DNA of 64,000 nucleotides from assembly GCA_022794265.1 (NCBI GenBank), contig JAAWEK010000008.1:124001-188000 (forward strand), in the 5' to 3' direction. Below are positions 27,760 to 36,497 of the stretch, piece after piece. The notes beneath the pieces were generated by a model, which was not told the origin of the DNA, did no database searches, and saw nothing but the letters and a program-made list of their open reading frames with translations. This DNA is from Lachnospiraceae bacterium. GTDB lineage: Bacteria > Bacillota > Clostridia > Lachnospirales > Lachnospiraceae. Numbering within the stretch: position 1 is the first letter of the stretch; the number at the start of each line of letters is the position of its first letter. Position numbers and translations under genes: made by a program.

Positions 27760-28625
27760 ATGAATAGAAAAATGATTGGGGCGATAGCAGCGCTGCTGAT
27801 GTTGTTTCCTTTCTTGCTGGAAAGCTGTCGCTTGAAGGACTTTCCTTCGGAGGGATGCCGTTTGGATGTAGCACTCTCGCAGTGGAAAGCGCAGAGGGAG
27901 AAAGGCTGTTCGGCAAAAATTTTGACTGGAACCGATGCGACGCCCTCATTGTGAAATCTAAGTCCGAAAGTGGGTACGTCTCTATTTCTACAGTCAATAC
28001 CAATTTTATTCAGGGTATTCCTTTTTCGGCTTTGCCGGACGAAACGAAAGCATTAATTGCGCTGTATGCTCCACTGGATGGGATGAATGAAAAAGGGCTT
28101 GCAGTGTCAGTCAATATGATTTCGGATAGCTCGAATATCTCACAGAATACGAATAAACCGGACATCACCACGACAACGGCCATCCGTTTGCTGCTGAACA
28201 AAGCGGCGACGGTGGAAGAAGCTATCTCGCTTTTACAGGAATATGACTTTCATGTGTCCATGAACTTTATGGTACATCTTGCCATTGCCGACGCCGACGG
28301 AAACAGCGTGGTCGTGGAATACATTAATAATGAAATGAGCGTTGTGGAAACACCCATTGTTACAAACTTTTATCTGACTGAAGGAGAAAAATACGGCGTT
28401 GGCACCGGGCAGTCCCATGAAAGATTTGAGATTTTGAAGGAAAGGCTGAAAACCGGTGCAATGTCCATGGCCGATGTGCGAGATGCCCTGTCAAGCGTGA
28501 GTAAAGGTAATTTCGGAGAATTTGAGTCAACGGAATGGAGTATCGTTTTTAATCAGACAACGGGAGAGGTTCATTACTACCATAGGGAAAATTACGAAAA
28601 CAGATATACATTTACAGTGAAATAG
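27760..28625 (+). pseudogene. Linear amide C-N hydrolase (choloylglycine-hydrolase-like), broken
   Basis: From ATG 27760 (AGGAGG at 27749-27754) an export signal is read (MNRKMIGAIAALLMLFPFL), but the enzyme lies in another frame. That frame is open from before 27855 and shows FGCSTLAVESAEGERLFGKNFDW: the N-terminal nucleophile cysteine and the FDW motif of the Ntn-hydrolase family (penicillin acylases, bile-salt hydrolases). The remainder to 28625 looks complete. Between signal and cysteine about 60 residues usual in the family are missing. So there is one frameshift plus a deletion; the catalytic half alone could be translated from ATG 27855. Confidence 0.7.
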
Positions 28626-28636
28626 GAGGTGTAAGA

Positions 28637-29515
28637 GTGAGCCAAATCGGATTACTAAGGCAGCTTGCAAGAGCAAAAAGAAATGCAAAGCTATCAGGAG
28701 AAAAAATAGAAAAACTGCAGAATAAGAAGCTGCGCCGCCTTCTGCACCATGCCTATCACAATTCCAAATACTATTACGAAGCCTTTCGCAGTGTGGGAAT
28801 TACAGAAGAAATGATTGATACAACTCCGTTGTCTGTGTTTCCGACTATAGATAAACGCATACTGCTGGATCGGTTCAATGATATTATCACCGTTCCGGAA
28901 CTGACACAGAGCGCTCTACAGGAATTTGACGAAGCCATTGGCGCTGACCGAAAGCCCTATAAAAATGAGTATCATGTGGTGCATTCCTCTGGCAGCACCG
29001 GAAAACCGGGGTATTTCATTTACGATAATAAAGCATGGAACGCCAAGCTCATTGGGATTATACGGGCAGCGCTATGGGATTTGTCCCTGCCGCAAATCAT
29101 AAAACTTCTTGCAGGCAAGCCACATATTCTATACATTGCTGCAGCTGATGGACATTATGGCGGTGCAATGGCAGTAGGGGACGGAATCGACGGAGTTGGA
29201 GCAGAGCAGCTTCATTTGGATATTAAAACGCCGCTTTCTGAGTGGGTAAAAAAGATAAAGGATTTTCAGCCGGATATTGTAATCGGCTATCCGTCAGCTA
29301 TCAAAATTCTCGGTGAACTTACCCGGACCGGTGAGGTACAAACGAATATATCCCGTATTATTTCCTGCGGAGAACCGCTTGGAATCCATATGCGGCAGTA
29401 TTTTGAAGAGACATTCACGAAAGCTGTGGTACTGAATTTTTATGGTGCAAGCGAATCGCTTGCTCTCGGCGTGGAAGAAAACAACGAGGACGACATGATT
29501 CTGTTTAGACTATAG
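28637..29515 (+). pseudogene. PaaK-like adenylate-forming ligase, 3'-truncated
   Basis: A 292-residue ORF with the opening seen in phenylacetate-CoA-ligase-like proteins (RRLLHHAYHNSKYYYEAFRS) and the AMP-binding loop HSSGSTGKPGYF. NFYGASES marks a later adenylation motif. Normal proteins are about 430-450 residues; here the frame ends soon after the ASES motif, losing the C-terminal hinge domain needed for catalysis. Start has GGAGGTGTAAGAGTG upstream (GTG 28637). It follows the broken hydrolase by 11 nt. Confidence 0.7.
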
Positions 29516-29712
29516 ACAAGGTGATAAGAGTGGATGCACAAATGTTAGATGGGACTCCATGTAAAAGGCCAGGTTTTGAAGGTATGTAACGGAGCATTTC
29601 TGTAGTAACATACCCCTTAGGGTATATTACTCATCACGGCATTCACCAAATGTCCGTGCGAGCATGGCCGCTTGGCTCATTGCTTGCGAACATCAAGAAG
29701 GAGAATTTTAAA
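29516..29712. other. Short non-coding stretch with a CsoR/CstR-like palindrome
   Basis: ATACCC (29610-29615), CTTA, GGGTAT (29620-29625): the half-site order used by copper- or persulfide-sensing CsoR/CstR family repressors. No such regulator gene is in the window, and the surrounding DNA is otherwise featureless. Confidence 0.35.
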
Positions 29713-29955
29713 ATGCCAAAAAGCGGTATGGTAGTTACTGATAAAGAAAAAATACGGCAGAATCTGATAGACTGCGATTGTGATGCTGAAATTATTACAA
29801 AATTCATGGACGTTATGGAGCAAGGACATGAAAAAGAAGCGCTGGCTTTGCTTGCAAGGCATAGACGGAATCTGCTGGATCAATTTCACAGATGTGATGA
29901 TTGCATTGGTTGTTTAGATTACTTAGTAAATCAAATAGAAAAGAGAAGCATATGA
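29713..29955 (+). CDS. Small helical hypothetical protein
   Basis: Eighty residues from ATG 29713, supported by AAGGAG at 29698-29703. The sequence (KEKIRQNLIDCDCDAEIITKF, then LLARHRRNLLDQFH and CIGCLDYLVNQIEK) is helical and resembles small conserved proteins found across gut Firmicutes next to regulators or redox genes. Two cysteine pairs (CDC and CIGC) might bind metal. No function is known to me. The next gene starts 10 nt after its stop. Confidence 0.65.
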   Translation: MPKSGMVVTDKEKIRQNLIDCDCDAEIITKFMDVMEQGHEKEALALLARHRRNLLDQFHRCDDCIGCLDYLVNQIEKRSI

Positions 29956-29965
29956 GGTGTAGAAA

Positions 29966-30823
29966 ATGAAAATTATTGAAAACAAAACCTTTGATGAAGA
30001 ACGCGCTCTGTACGGCAGTCATGGACTGCTTGTAAAGAATACGAATTTTGACGGCCCGGCAGATGGGGAAAGCGCTTTCAAGGAATGCTCGGATATTACA
30101 GCAGAGCATTGCTTCTTCAACCTGCGTTATCCGTTCTGGCATACGCACGGATTAAAAATTTCAGATTCCGAGATGACGGAGCTTTGCCGTGCATCCCTGT
30201 GGTATTCCGACCATATTGAAATCAACGGCACAAAGATGCACGGAATCAAGGCGCTTCGTGAATGTGGTGATGTGGTGATTCGGGATTGTGACATTATCTC
30301 TCCTGAATTTGGCTGGTCTACAAGGGGTATCCGAATGGAGGATACTACAGCGGTCAGCGAATACTTCATGATGCGCTCGGAGGATATCATTTTCAGAGAT
30401 GTTACCTTTAAGGGAAAATATTCCTTTCAGTACATTAAAAACGCCGTATTTGAGAACTGCAGCTTTGAAACAAAGGATGCTTTCTGGCACGGCGAAAATA
30501 TCACAGTACGAAACAGTGTGATTAAGGGCGAATATCTTGCATGGTATTCAAACGGTCTTACGCTTGAAAACTGCAAAATCATTGGTACGCAGCCTTTCTG
30601 CTACTGCACCAATCTGAAACTGATTCACTGTGAAATGATCGACTGCGATTTTGCTTTTGAAAAAAGCGAGGTTGAGGCAAGCATCACCACGCCTGTTATC
30701 AGTATTAAGAACCCACTGTCAGGCACCATATGCGTTCCTTCTGTCGGTGAAATTATCCGTGATGATGAGAACTCAAAAGGCGAAATCGTTATTGGTGAAT
30801 GCCCCTGCAAGGCAAGCGCATAA
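29966..30823 (+). CDS. DUF3737-family right-handed beta-helix protein
   Basis: A 285-residue protein built of short repeated strands (SDITAEHCFFN … SDHIEINGTKMHG … GDVVIRDCDIISP … NAVFENCSFET … NITVRNSVIKGEY … LTLENCKIIGT), the ladder of a pectate-lyase-like beta helix. Length and motifs fit DUF3737 proteins of gut bacteria. No signal peptide, so cytoplasmic. An enzymatic role on sugars or nucleotides is conceivable but unproven. It shares a transcript with the small gene upstream. Confidence 0.8.
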   Translation: MKIIENKTFDEERALYGSHGLLVKNTNFDGPADGESAFKECSDITAEHCFFNLRYPFWHTHGLKISDSEMTELCRASLWYSDHIEINGTKMHGIKALRECGDVVIRDCDIISPEFGWSTRGIRMEDTTAVSEYFMMRSEDIIFRDVTFKGKYSFQYIKNAVFENCSFETKDAFWHGENITVRNSVIKGEYLAWYSNGLTLENCKIIGTQPFCYCTNLKLIHCEMIDCDFAFEKSEVEASITTPVISIKNPLSGTICVPSVGEIIRDDENSKGEIVIGECPCKASA

Positions 30824-30850
30824 CGGATAAACGCAGAGAGGAAGTGAGTC

Positions 30851-31467
30851 ATGGAGTCACTGTTGTTTTTACTGAAAGGCATATTGATAGGACTGCTGTT
30901 TGGCGTTCCGGTAGGCGCAGTGGGCGCTATGACGGTGAGCAGAACGCTGAATCACGGCTTTGGTGCAGGAATGGTTACTGGGACTCGGTTCCTCCGCTGT
31001 CGACTGCATTTACGCAGGGGTAGGAGCATTTGGGCTGAAGCTTGTTTCGGACTTTTTGCTGAAATATGAAACCGTGATTCATCTGCTCGGAGGCTGCCTT
31101 GTAATCGCAATGGGAATCAGCGCTTTTTTCGGAAAGCAGAAAAATACGGATGAGCAAAATCCGACAGAAAGAAAGCTTGCGATGTTTCTCTCAGCTTTTG
31201 CGGTCGGAATTACAAATCCTGCAGCAATACTTACCTTCCTGTTCGCTTTCTCCTATTTCGATTTATCTGCTGGAATGAATGCATTACACAGCATCCTGCT
31301 CATTTGCGGCGTACTGCTCGGAACACTTCTGTGGTGGCTGACACTTTCCAGTGTGGCGGTACGGTTTCCGTGAACGGGCAGTAAATCATAGAACCATGTT
31401 AAACCGAATTTTCGGTTCATTGCTTATGCGGTTTGGCTTCATTGTTTTTATCTCAAGCATTCGATAA
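30851..31467 (+). pseudogene. LysE-family amino-acid exporter, two frameshifts
   Basis: The first frame gives a LysE start (LLKGILIGLLFGVPVGAVGA). Near 30985 the protein jumps one frame and continues SSAVDCIYAGVGAFGLKLVS … AFAVGITNPAAILTFLFAFS, the NPxxxL motif of the family. Near 31365 it jumps again, finishing MLNRIFGSLLMRFGFIVFIS to a stop at 31467. Together the pieces cover a normal length of about 200 residues, so only the two indels break it. Both shifts are in the same direction (one extra base each), which could also be sequencing error. Confidence 0.75.
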
Positions 31468-31482
31468 GGAGGGATGATACGG

Positions 31483-32142
31483 ATGAAAAGAATCATCACA
31501 TTACTCATGTTTTTTATACTGTTGCTCAGTTTCACAGCCTGTTCGTCAAAGGGGAAAACTATGCAAGAAGGAACTGCGCTGTCCTCCACAATCGAGGAAT
31601 CGCAGGAGAGTAGGGCTGCCAATACGGGTGAAACGACTGACATTACCATTCCAGAAGAACATTCACTTGAAAATGGAAACACGGCAGCGGAATCAACGGC
31701 AAAGCTCGCGGACAAAGCTGAACCGTCATCTGAACCTGTTACCAAGCAGCCGGAAGAGCCAAAGGAGGAAGAACCCGTGAAACGAGCACAGTTTTATATT
31801 ATTGTCGGTGAAACGACATTTACGGCAGACTTTGCCGATAACAGCAGCGCTGACGCCCTTCGTGAATTACTGGCACAAGGCGATCTGACAATCAATATGA
31901 GCGACTACAGTAGCTTTGAAAAGGTCGGAAGCATTGGTCAGAGCCTGCCTCGTGAGGATACGCAGATTTCCACGGTAACCGGTGACGTTATTCTCTATCA
32001 GGGAAATCAAATTGTTATATTTTACGGGACAAATAGCTGGAGCTATTCCCGTCTTGGAAAAATTCAAAACGCAACCAAAGATGATTTGCTCGCGGCCTTT
32101 GGCAGCGGTAATGTAACAATCACCTTTTCACTTGCAAAATAA
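31483..32142 (+). CDS. Cyclophilin-like fold lipoprotein
   Basis: About 219 residues from ATG 31483; AAGGAGGG at 31466-31473 is correctly spaced for it and too close to ATG 31474. A lipoprotein signal ends SFTAC (Cys20). A long Glu/Ser/Thr-rich linker reaches about residue 100. The C-terminal domain (AQFYIIVGETTFTADFADNS … SLPREDTQI … GDVILYQGNQIVIFYGTNSW) is the same cyclophilin-like fold as the gene at 22181-22723. Probably exported and membrane-anchored, co-transcribed with the following hydrolase. Confidence 0.75.
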   Translation: MKRIITLLMFFILLLSFTACSSKGKTMQEGTALSSTIEESQESRAANTGETTDITIPEEHSLENGNTAAESTAKLADKAEPSSEPVTKQPEEPKEEEPVKRAQFYIIVGETTFTADFADNSSADALRELLAQGDLTINMSDYSSFEKVGSIGQSLPREDTQISTVTGDVILYQGNQIVIFYGTNSWSYSRLGKIQNATKDDLLAAFGSGNVTITFSLAK

Positions 32143-32183
32143 TATAAGAAACTCAAAAAATTTATAGTTTAGGAGGAATTACA

Positions 32184-33158
32184 ATGAACGCGAAGTATGA
32201 TGGGTATTCTTTTCAGATGAGAGATACAGTTACAAGAACAAAAGTGCAGTTTCACAATCGCTACGGCATAAAGTTGGCAGGCGATTTGTATCTGCCGAAA
32301 ACTTATGATGGCAAGCTTGCAGCTATCGCTGTTGCCGGTCCCTTTGGGGCGGTAAAAGAGCAGTCCGCCGGATTGTATGCCGAGGAATTAGCAACTCGCG
32401 GATTTGCAGCGATGGCATTTGATCCATCCTTCGTCGGCGAAAGCGGCGGAGATGTGCGCAATGTTGCCTCGCCGGATATTAACACCGAAGATTTTTCGGC
32501 GGCAGTAGACTTTCTGTCTGTGCAGGATAATATCGACAGTGATAAAATTGGTATTCTCGGTATTTGCGGCTTTGGCGGTATGGCACTTAATGCCGCAATA
32601 ATGGACACCCGCATCAAAGCCTCTGTCACCTCAACGATGTACGATATGACTCGTGTCGGTGCAAAGGGATATTTTGATGAGAATGATAATCCGGACGACC
32701 GATATGTAGCGAAAGTCGCTTTGAATACACAGCGCACCGAGGATTATAGAAACGCCACATACAAAAGAGCAGGCGGCGTGGTTGATCCGCTGCCCGATAA
32801 CGCACCGTTTTTCGTCAAGGATTATTATGATTATTATAAGACAGAGAGAGGTTATACCGAGCGCAGCCTGAATTCAAATGACGGTTGGAATGTAACTGGC
32901 ACAGCCACATTCCCTATTATGCCGATTCTCAAATACAGTAATGAAATTCGAAGCGCAGTTTTGATTATGCATGGTGAGAAAGCACATTCTTGCTATTTCA
33001 GCCGTGACGCATATGAAAATATGATTAACGGAAATCCCTATAAGGATAACAAAGAGCTTCTCATCATCCCCGACGCGGTGCATACCGATTTGTATGACAG
33101 AAAAGATATCATTCCATTTGATAAGATTGAAAAGTTCCTGAACGAAAATCTGAATTGA
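32184..33158 (+). CDS. Alpha/beta hydrolase (dienelactone-hydrolase/YcjY-like)
   Basis: A 324-residue enzyme with an alpha/beta-hydrolase core. The nucleophile elbow reads GICGFGG, so the nucleophile is cysteine rather than serine, as in dienelactone hydrolases. The histidine is likely in DAVHTDLYD near the C-terminus, and the oxyanion region is AVAGPFGAVKEQ. AGGAGG at 32172-32177 supports the start. Such proteins often accompany flavodoxin/aldo-keto-reductase gene sets in Clostridia. Substrate unknown. Confidence 0.85.
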   Translation: MNAKYDGYSFQMRDTVTRTKVQFHNRYGIKLAGDLYLPKTYDGKLAAIAVAGPFGAVKEQSAGLYAEELATRGFAAMAFDPSFVGESGGDVRNVASPDINTEDFSAAVDFLSVQDNIDSDKIGILGICGFGGMALNAAIMDTRIKASVTSTMYDMTRVGAKGYFDENDNPDDRYVAKVALNTQRTEDYRNATYKRAGGVVDPLPDNAPFFVKDYYDYYKTERGYTERSLNSNDGWNVTGTATFPIMPILKYSNEIRSAVLIMHGEKAHSCYFSRDAYENMINGNPYKDNKELLIIPDAVHTDLYDRKDIIPFDKIEKFLNENLN

Positions 33159-33177
33159 GGAAAGGCAAAACAACATC

Positions 33178-33279
33178 ATGAAAATTTTAGTGTTGAACGG
33201 AAGTCCGAGACGGGATGGTAATACCATTGCAATGGTAAATGCTTTTACAGAAGGAACAAAGGAAAACATTTTTAGATAG
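33178..33279 (+). pseudogene. NADPH-dependent FMN reductase, N-terminal stub
   Basis: Opens MKILVLNGSPRRDGNTIAMV, the FMN-binding start of NADPH-dependent FMN reductase/flavodoxin-like proteins. It stops after 33 residues, against a usual length of about 180. The DNA after the stop (33280-33428) does not continue the family in any frame. It is a 3'-deleted copy, 19 nt after the hydrolase gene. Confidence 0.75.
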
Positions 33280-33428
33280 TTCTCTCAAAATTTCGTCAAA
33301 ACCGCCAAATGAAAATAAGGACAGGTGCACTATATAGCAATCAATGACAGTGTGGACTACGCAAAAGGCGATAACAATTTTACCATGTTTAATAGAAAAT
33401 GGGTATCTTATTTAAATAATTTCCAGTT

Positions 33429-33457
33429 GCGGCAGGAAGAAATCTTTGCCGCTTTTT
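33429..33457 (+). terminator. Rho-independent terminator
   Basis: GCGGCA (33429-33434), 12-nt loop, TGCCGC (33447-33452), TTTTT. It separates the hydrolase unit from tetR. Confidence 0.75.
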
Positions 33458-33458
33458 A

Positions 33459-33506
33459 TTGACTTTCAGACATGTGTGTCGTATAATAGTTTCAGACATG
33501 AATGTC
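33459..33506 (+). promoter_or_regulatory. tetR-type promoter with two operator palindromes
   Basis: TTGACT (33459-33464), 17-bp spacer, TATAAT (33482-33487). GACATGTGTGTC (33469-33480) fills the spacer, and GACATGAATGTC (33495-33506), a perfect GACAT-N2-ATGTC palindrome, lies after the -10 box; each is preceded by TTTCA. The two copies are 26 bp apart. This arrangement suits autorepression by the TetR protein encoded next. Confidence 0.75.
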
Positions 33507-33523
33507 GGAAAGAGGAACCGTTT

Positions 33524-34126
33524 ATGAATAAAAGAGGACAGGAAACAAGGAAACATATAAAGAAATGCGCATGTTCTTTATTTGCAGAAAAAGGTTTTAA
33601 ACAAGTAACAATGAAGGATATATGCGAAGTGGCAAAACTAAGCAGAGGAGGGTTGTATTGCCATTATGAGAGCACACGTCAAGTCTTTCAGGAAATTGTT
33701 GATGATATGACAAGTGAGCAGGATAACGAGATTGATTTAAGAATAGAACAAAATCAATCGGCTGTAACTATTTTAGATGATATTTTAATTAAATATGAGA
33801 ATGAAATGTTTGACAGCCAATCTTCATTAAGCATAGCAATTTATGAGTATTTTAGCATTCGTGATATGGCAAATCAAAAGAATGCGTTATATGAGCAATA
33901 TTTAATTTCAGCAAATACATGGAGAAAGCTGATACAATATGGCATTGACAGACATGAATTTAATGAAGTAGATATTTCTGCAGTATTCGATATCATTGTG
34001 TTTTCATATCAAGGGGTAAGGATGTACAGCAAACTTATGCCTTTGGATAAAGAAACGCCTTCCAGAATAATAAAACAAATAAGAGAAATATTAGTGAAAA
34101 TGAAAGATGATAGCGATAGTATTTAA
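33524..34126 (+). CDS. TetR/AcrR-family regulator
   Basis: A 200-residue protein from ATG 33524 (GAGGAAC at 33512-33518). The N-terminal domain shows IKKCACSLFAEKGFKQVTMK then DICEVAKLSRGGLYCHYEST, the TetR helix-turn-helix. The C-terminal ligand domain is unassigned. Two matching palindromes overlap its own promoter, so it very likely represses itself. A neighbouring target may have been lost, because the next gene is a pseudogene. Confidence 0.9.
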   Translation: MNKRGQETRKHIKKCACSLFAEKGFKQVTMKDICEVAKLSRGGLYCHYESTRQVFQEIVDDMTSEQDNEIDLRIEQNQSAVTILDDILIKYENEMFDSQSSLSIAIYEYFSIRDMANQKNALYEQYLISANTWRKLIQYGIDRHEFNEVDISAVFDIIVFSYQGVRMYSKLMPLDKETPSRIIKQIREILVKMKDDSDSI

Positions 34127-34191
34127 ATATTTTTATTATAGATACACAATTAGATATTCATGCGATAATTAAATAAGGTTGTGAGAAAGAT

Positions 34192-34429
34192 TTGAAATTA
34201 AAAATCATTGGCAGCGGTGGTATGTCAGTTATTCCAAGTTCATTTTGTGAATGTAAAAATATTAACTTTAAATGAGATTATAGAACTAAAAAAATACTAC
34301 GGAATCAAGAAGATTATAGTTACCCATATTGATGAAATATGGGGAAAATCATATGGCTATTACAATGAACTGGAAAAGGAACCTGATAATATTGTATTTG
34401 CTTATGATGGTATGGAAATCATTGTTTGA
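34192..34429 (+). pseudogene. Metallo-beta-lactamase-fold hydrolase with internal deletion
   Basis: The start (TTG 34192) reads LKLKIIGSGGMSVIPSSFCE, the N-terminus of an MBL-fold family. After about 27 codons it stops; another frame then gives the family's C-terminus (LKKYYGIKKIIVTHIDEIWG … NIVFAYDGMEIIV). The central part with the HxHxDH zinc motif is gone. So roughly two thirds of the gene has been deleted. Confidence 0.6.
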
Positions 34430-34544
34430 AAAATTAAGCCACTACATAGATGGATGTTTTGCCTGTTCTAAAGGAACACCCGAAAAAATTATTGGGCGAT
34501 AAAGTATCCGTCGTTATTTTAAACATAAAATGGAGGAATGAAAG

Positions 34545-35072
34545 ATGGCACATGAAGAAATACGGCTTGTAAAACCAACATTGGAACTGAAAAAAGAAGC
34601 GCTTGAATACAGACAGGAACATTTTGACTTTGGGGAACAAATAATCAATGGAAGTGAACTGTTTGATAAGATTGCTTCTTATGACGAATGGCTTGCGAAA
34701 GTTGTTGCCAATACAAGTGCGGAAACTGTTGACCCTGACTGGGTTTTAACAGATACTTTTTTTGCAGTCAGGGTATCAGATAATAAAATTATCGGCATTG
34801 CTGATTTGAGGTATCAATTAAACGATTTTTTGAAAGACTTTGGAAATTGTGGTTATAGCGTCAGACCTTTGGAAAGAAAAAAAGGATATGCTACGGAAAT
34901 TTTGAGGCAAATATGTATTATAGCAAAAGAACATGGTTTGAAACAGCTGCAATTATCTGTTGAAAAAGATAATACTGCTTCAATAAAAACAATTGAAAAG
35001 AATGGCGGAAAATATGGCAGAAGTTTTACCTTTGAAAATGAAGAAGCATATGTATATTTGTTAAAGTTGTAA
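34545..35072 (+). CDS. GNAT-family N-acetyltransferase
   Basis: A 175-residue protein with GGAGG at 34532-34536. The acetyl-CoA site is GYSVRPLERKKGYATEILRQ (RKKGYA for the R-x-x-G-x-A loop) and the C-terminal strand pair ends EEAYVYLLKL. It resembles acetyltransferases of the RimI/YjcF-like group. Substrate unknown. It is one of four GNAT genes in this accessory region (others at 25.4, 40.7 and 41.6 kb). Confidence 0.88.
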   Translation: MAHEEIRLVKPTLELKKEALEYRQEHFDFGEQIINGSELFDKIASYDEWLAKVVANTSAETVDPDWVLTDTFFAVRVSDNKIIGIADLRYQLNDFLKDFGNCGYSVRPLERKKGYATEILRQICIIAKEHGLKQLQLSVEKDNTASIKTIEKNGGKYGRSFTFENEEAYVYLLKL

Positions 35073-35217
35073 AAAGGGATAGGATATTGTATAAAGTAAA
35101 ATGGGTTATGTGTGAGCGTATAACGATCACTACCACCAGTCTCTGACAAAAATTTGTTCACGAGCATTGAAGAGAACATATTCTACCTGTTATCTGCAGT
35201 CGCTACCAAAATTCAAA

Positions 35218-35438
35218 ACGGGGAACTGCTATGGATGGAAAGCCTTTCGTATCCAAGGTATTTTAGACTTTTCTTTGATTGGAATCTTGTCAAGGATTTC
35301 TGCTGCTTTAGCTGATAACCAAATTGGCATATTTGTTATATCCACCTTAAAGGGTTAACATCTTTTGCTGTGGAGTGGGATTAGCTGAAACAGGCGTTTT
35401 TTCCTGATGAGATTGAAGCGGCATTAAAAGAATTTTAA
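35218..35438 (+). pseudogene. ACT-domain protein, C-terminal fragment
   Basis: A frame gives WKAFRIQGILDFSLIGILSR and ISAALADNQIGIFVIST, the C-terminal ACT domain of small CASTOR/aspartokinase-like ACT proteins. It then breaks and the expected last helix (EIEAALKEF) appears in another frame before 35438. The N-terminal ACT domain is absent. Non-functional remnant. Confidence 0.65.
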
Positions 35439-35472
35439 GGTAGAACATTCAAGAGTTTGAGGAAAAGATTCA

Positions 35473-35501
35473 TTGAAAAAGCATTTCATATGTGGCATAA
35501 T
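35473..35501 (+). promoter_or_regulatory. Promoter for the second LysR gene
   Basis: TTGAAA (35473-35478), 17-bp spacer, CATAAT (35496-35501), 22 nt before the start codon. Confidence 0.55.
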
Positions 35502-35523
35502 GCCTGTAAAGAGGTGAATGACT

Positions 35524-36402
35524 ATGGAATTACGCGTACTGAACTATTTTCTTATGGTAGCAAGAGAAGAAAATATTACAAAGGCTGCGCAACTTCTTCA
35601 GGTGACCCAGCCGACACTTTCTAGACAGCTCATGCAGTTAGAAGAAGAACTTGGTGTAAAGCTATTTGACCGCACCAGTCACAGCATTATTTTGACAAAC
35701 GAAGGGATGCTTTTAAAAAGGCGGGCACAGGAAATGCTGACACTGGCTGAAAAGGCAAAAATGGAGTTGAAACAGGATGAAAAAAGTTTGACAGGTAAAA
35801 TCTCTATTGGAAGCGGCGAACTCCGCAGTATGGATGAGCTTGCTGAATGGATATCTGTCTTTCAGGAAAATCACCCGTTGGTAACTTTCGAACTGTTTAG
35901 CGGAACAGCAGATAGTATTAAGCGTCAGATGGAAAACGGTACAATTGACCTTGGACTTTTATTGGAACCGGTAGATACAGCTAAATATGAATTTATTCGC
36001 ATGAAAACAAAAGAAGAATGGTGTGCGCTGGTGCCGGATACTTCTATTTTTGCGGAAAAAGGTTTTGTTACACCAGAAGATATTGCAGCCTGTCCCGTTC
36101 TTTTGCCTGTCCGTAATCCGGTTAAAAACGAACTTGCCAGTTGGCTGGGTGACTATGCGAAAGACCTGAATGTTCTATCTACATTTAATCTGCTATACAA
36201 TGCAACCGTTATGGCCAGAAAAAACTCTGGTCTGATACTGGCAATAAAGTTAAATTGTTCTTATGAAGGACTGACCTTTGTACCATTCAAGCCTTCTATG
36301 ACACTTAGCTCTGTTCTTACTTGGAAAGAGCGGCAGATTTTTTCACCAACTACAACAGCATTTATTGAATTTATCAAGAAATGCTCTAAAGGCATTGAAT
36401 GA
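35524..36402 (+). CDS. LysR-type transcriptional regulator
   Basis: A 292-residue regulator. AGAGGTG at 35509-35515 fits ATG 35524 (MELRVLNYFLMVAREEN) better than ATG 35518. The HTH contains ITKAAQLLQVTQPTLSRQL. The effector domain matches the paralogue at 26728-27606 over its length. Downstream genes in the same direction are a MerR-like protein, flavodoxins, an aldo/keto reductase remnant and a CMD-cupin protein, a set often controlled by such LysR proteins in Clostridia. Confidence 0.92.
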   Translation: MELRVLNYFLMVAREENITKAAQLLQVTQPTLSRQLMQLEEELGVKLFDRTSHSIILTNEGMLLKRRAQEMLTLAEKAKMELKQDEKSLTGKISIGSGELRSMDELAEWISVFQENHPLVTFELFSGTADSIKRQMENGTIDLGLLLEPVDTAKYEFIRMKTKEEWCALVPDTSIFAEKGFVTPEDIAACPVLLPVRNPVKNELASWLGDYAKDLNVLSTFNLLYNATVMARKNSGLILAIKLNCSYEGLTFVPFKPSMTLSSVLTWKERQIFSPTTTAFIEFIKKCSKGIE

Positions 36403-36418
36403 TATTCGACATAGGCGT

Positions 36419-36478
36419 TAGACATTTTTATGGTACGGATTTACAATATAGGTGTCCCTGTAAGGGGCGCCTATATTG
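36419..36478 (+). promoter_or_regulatory. Promoter overlapping a 15-bp inverted repeat
   Basis: TAGACA (36419-36424), 17-bp spacer, TACAAT (36442-36447). An inverted repeat has arms 36444-36458 and 36464-36478 (two G-U pairs, loop TGTAA) and begins inside the -10 box. ATTTACAATATAGGTGT at 36439-36455 differs by one base from 27717-27733 in the other LysR intergenic region. Confidence 0.55.
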
Positions 36479-36497
36479 CATTAAGAAGGAAAAAGAA

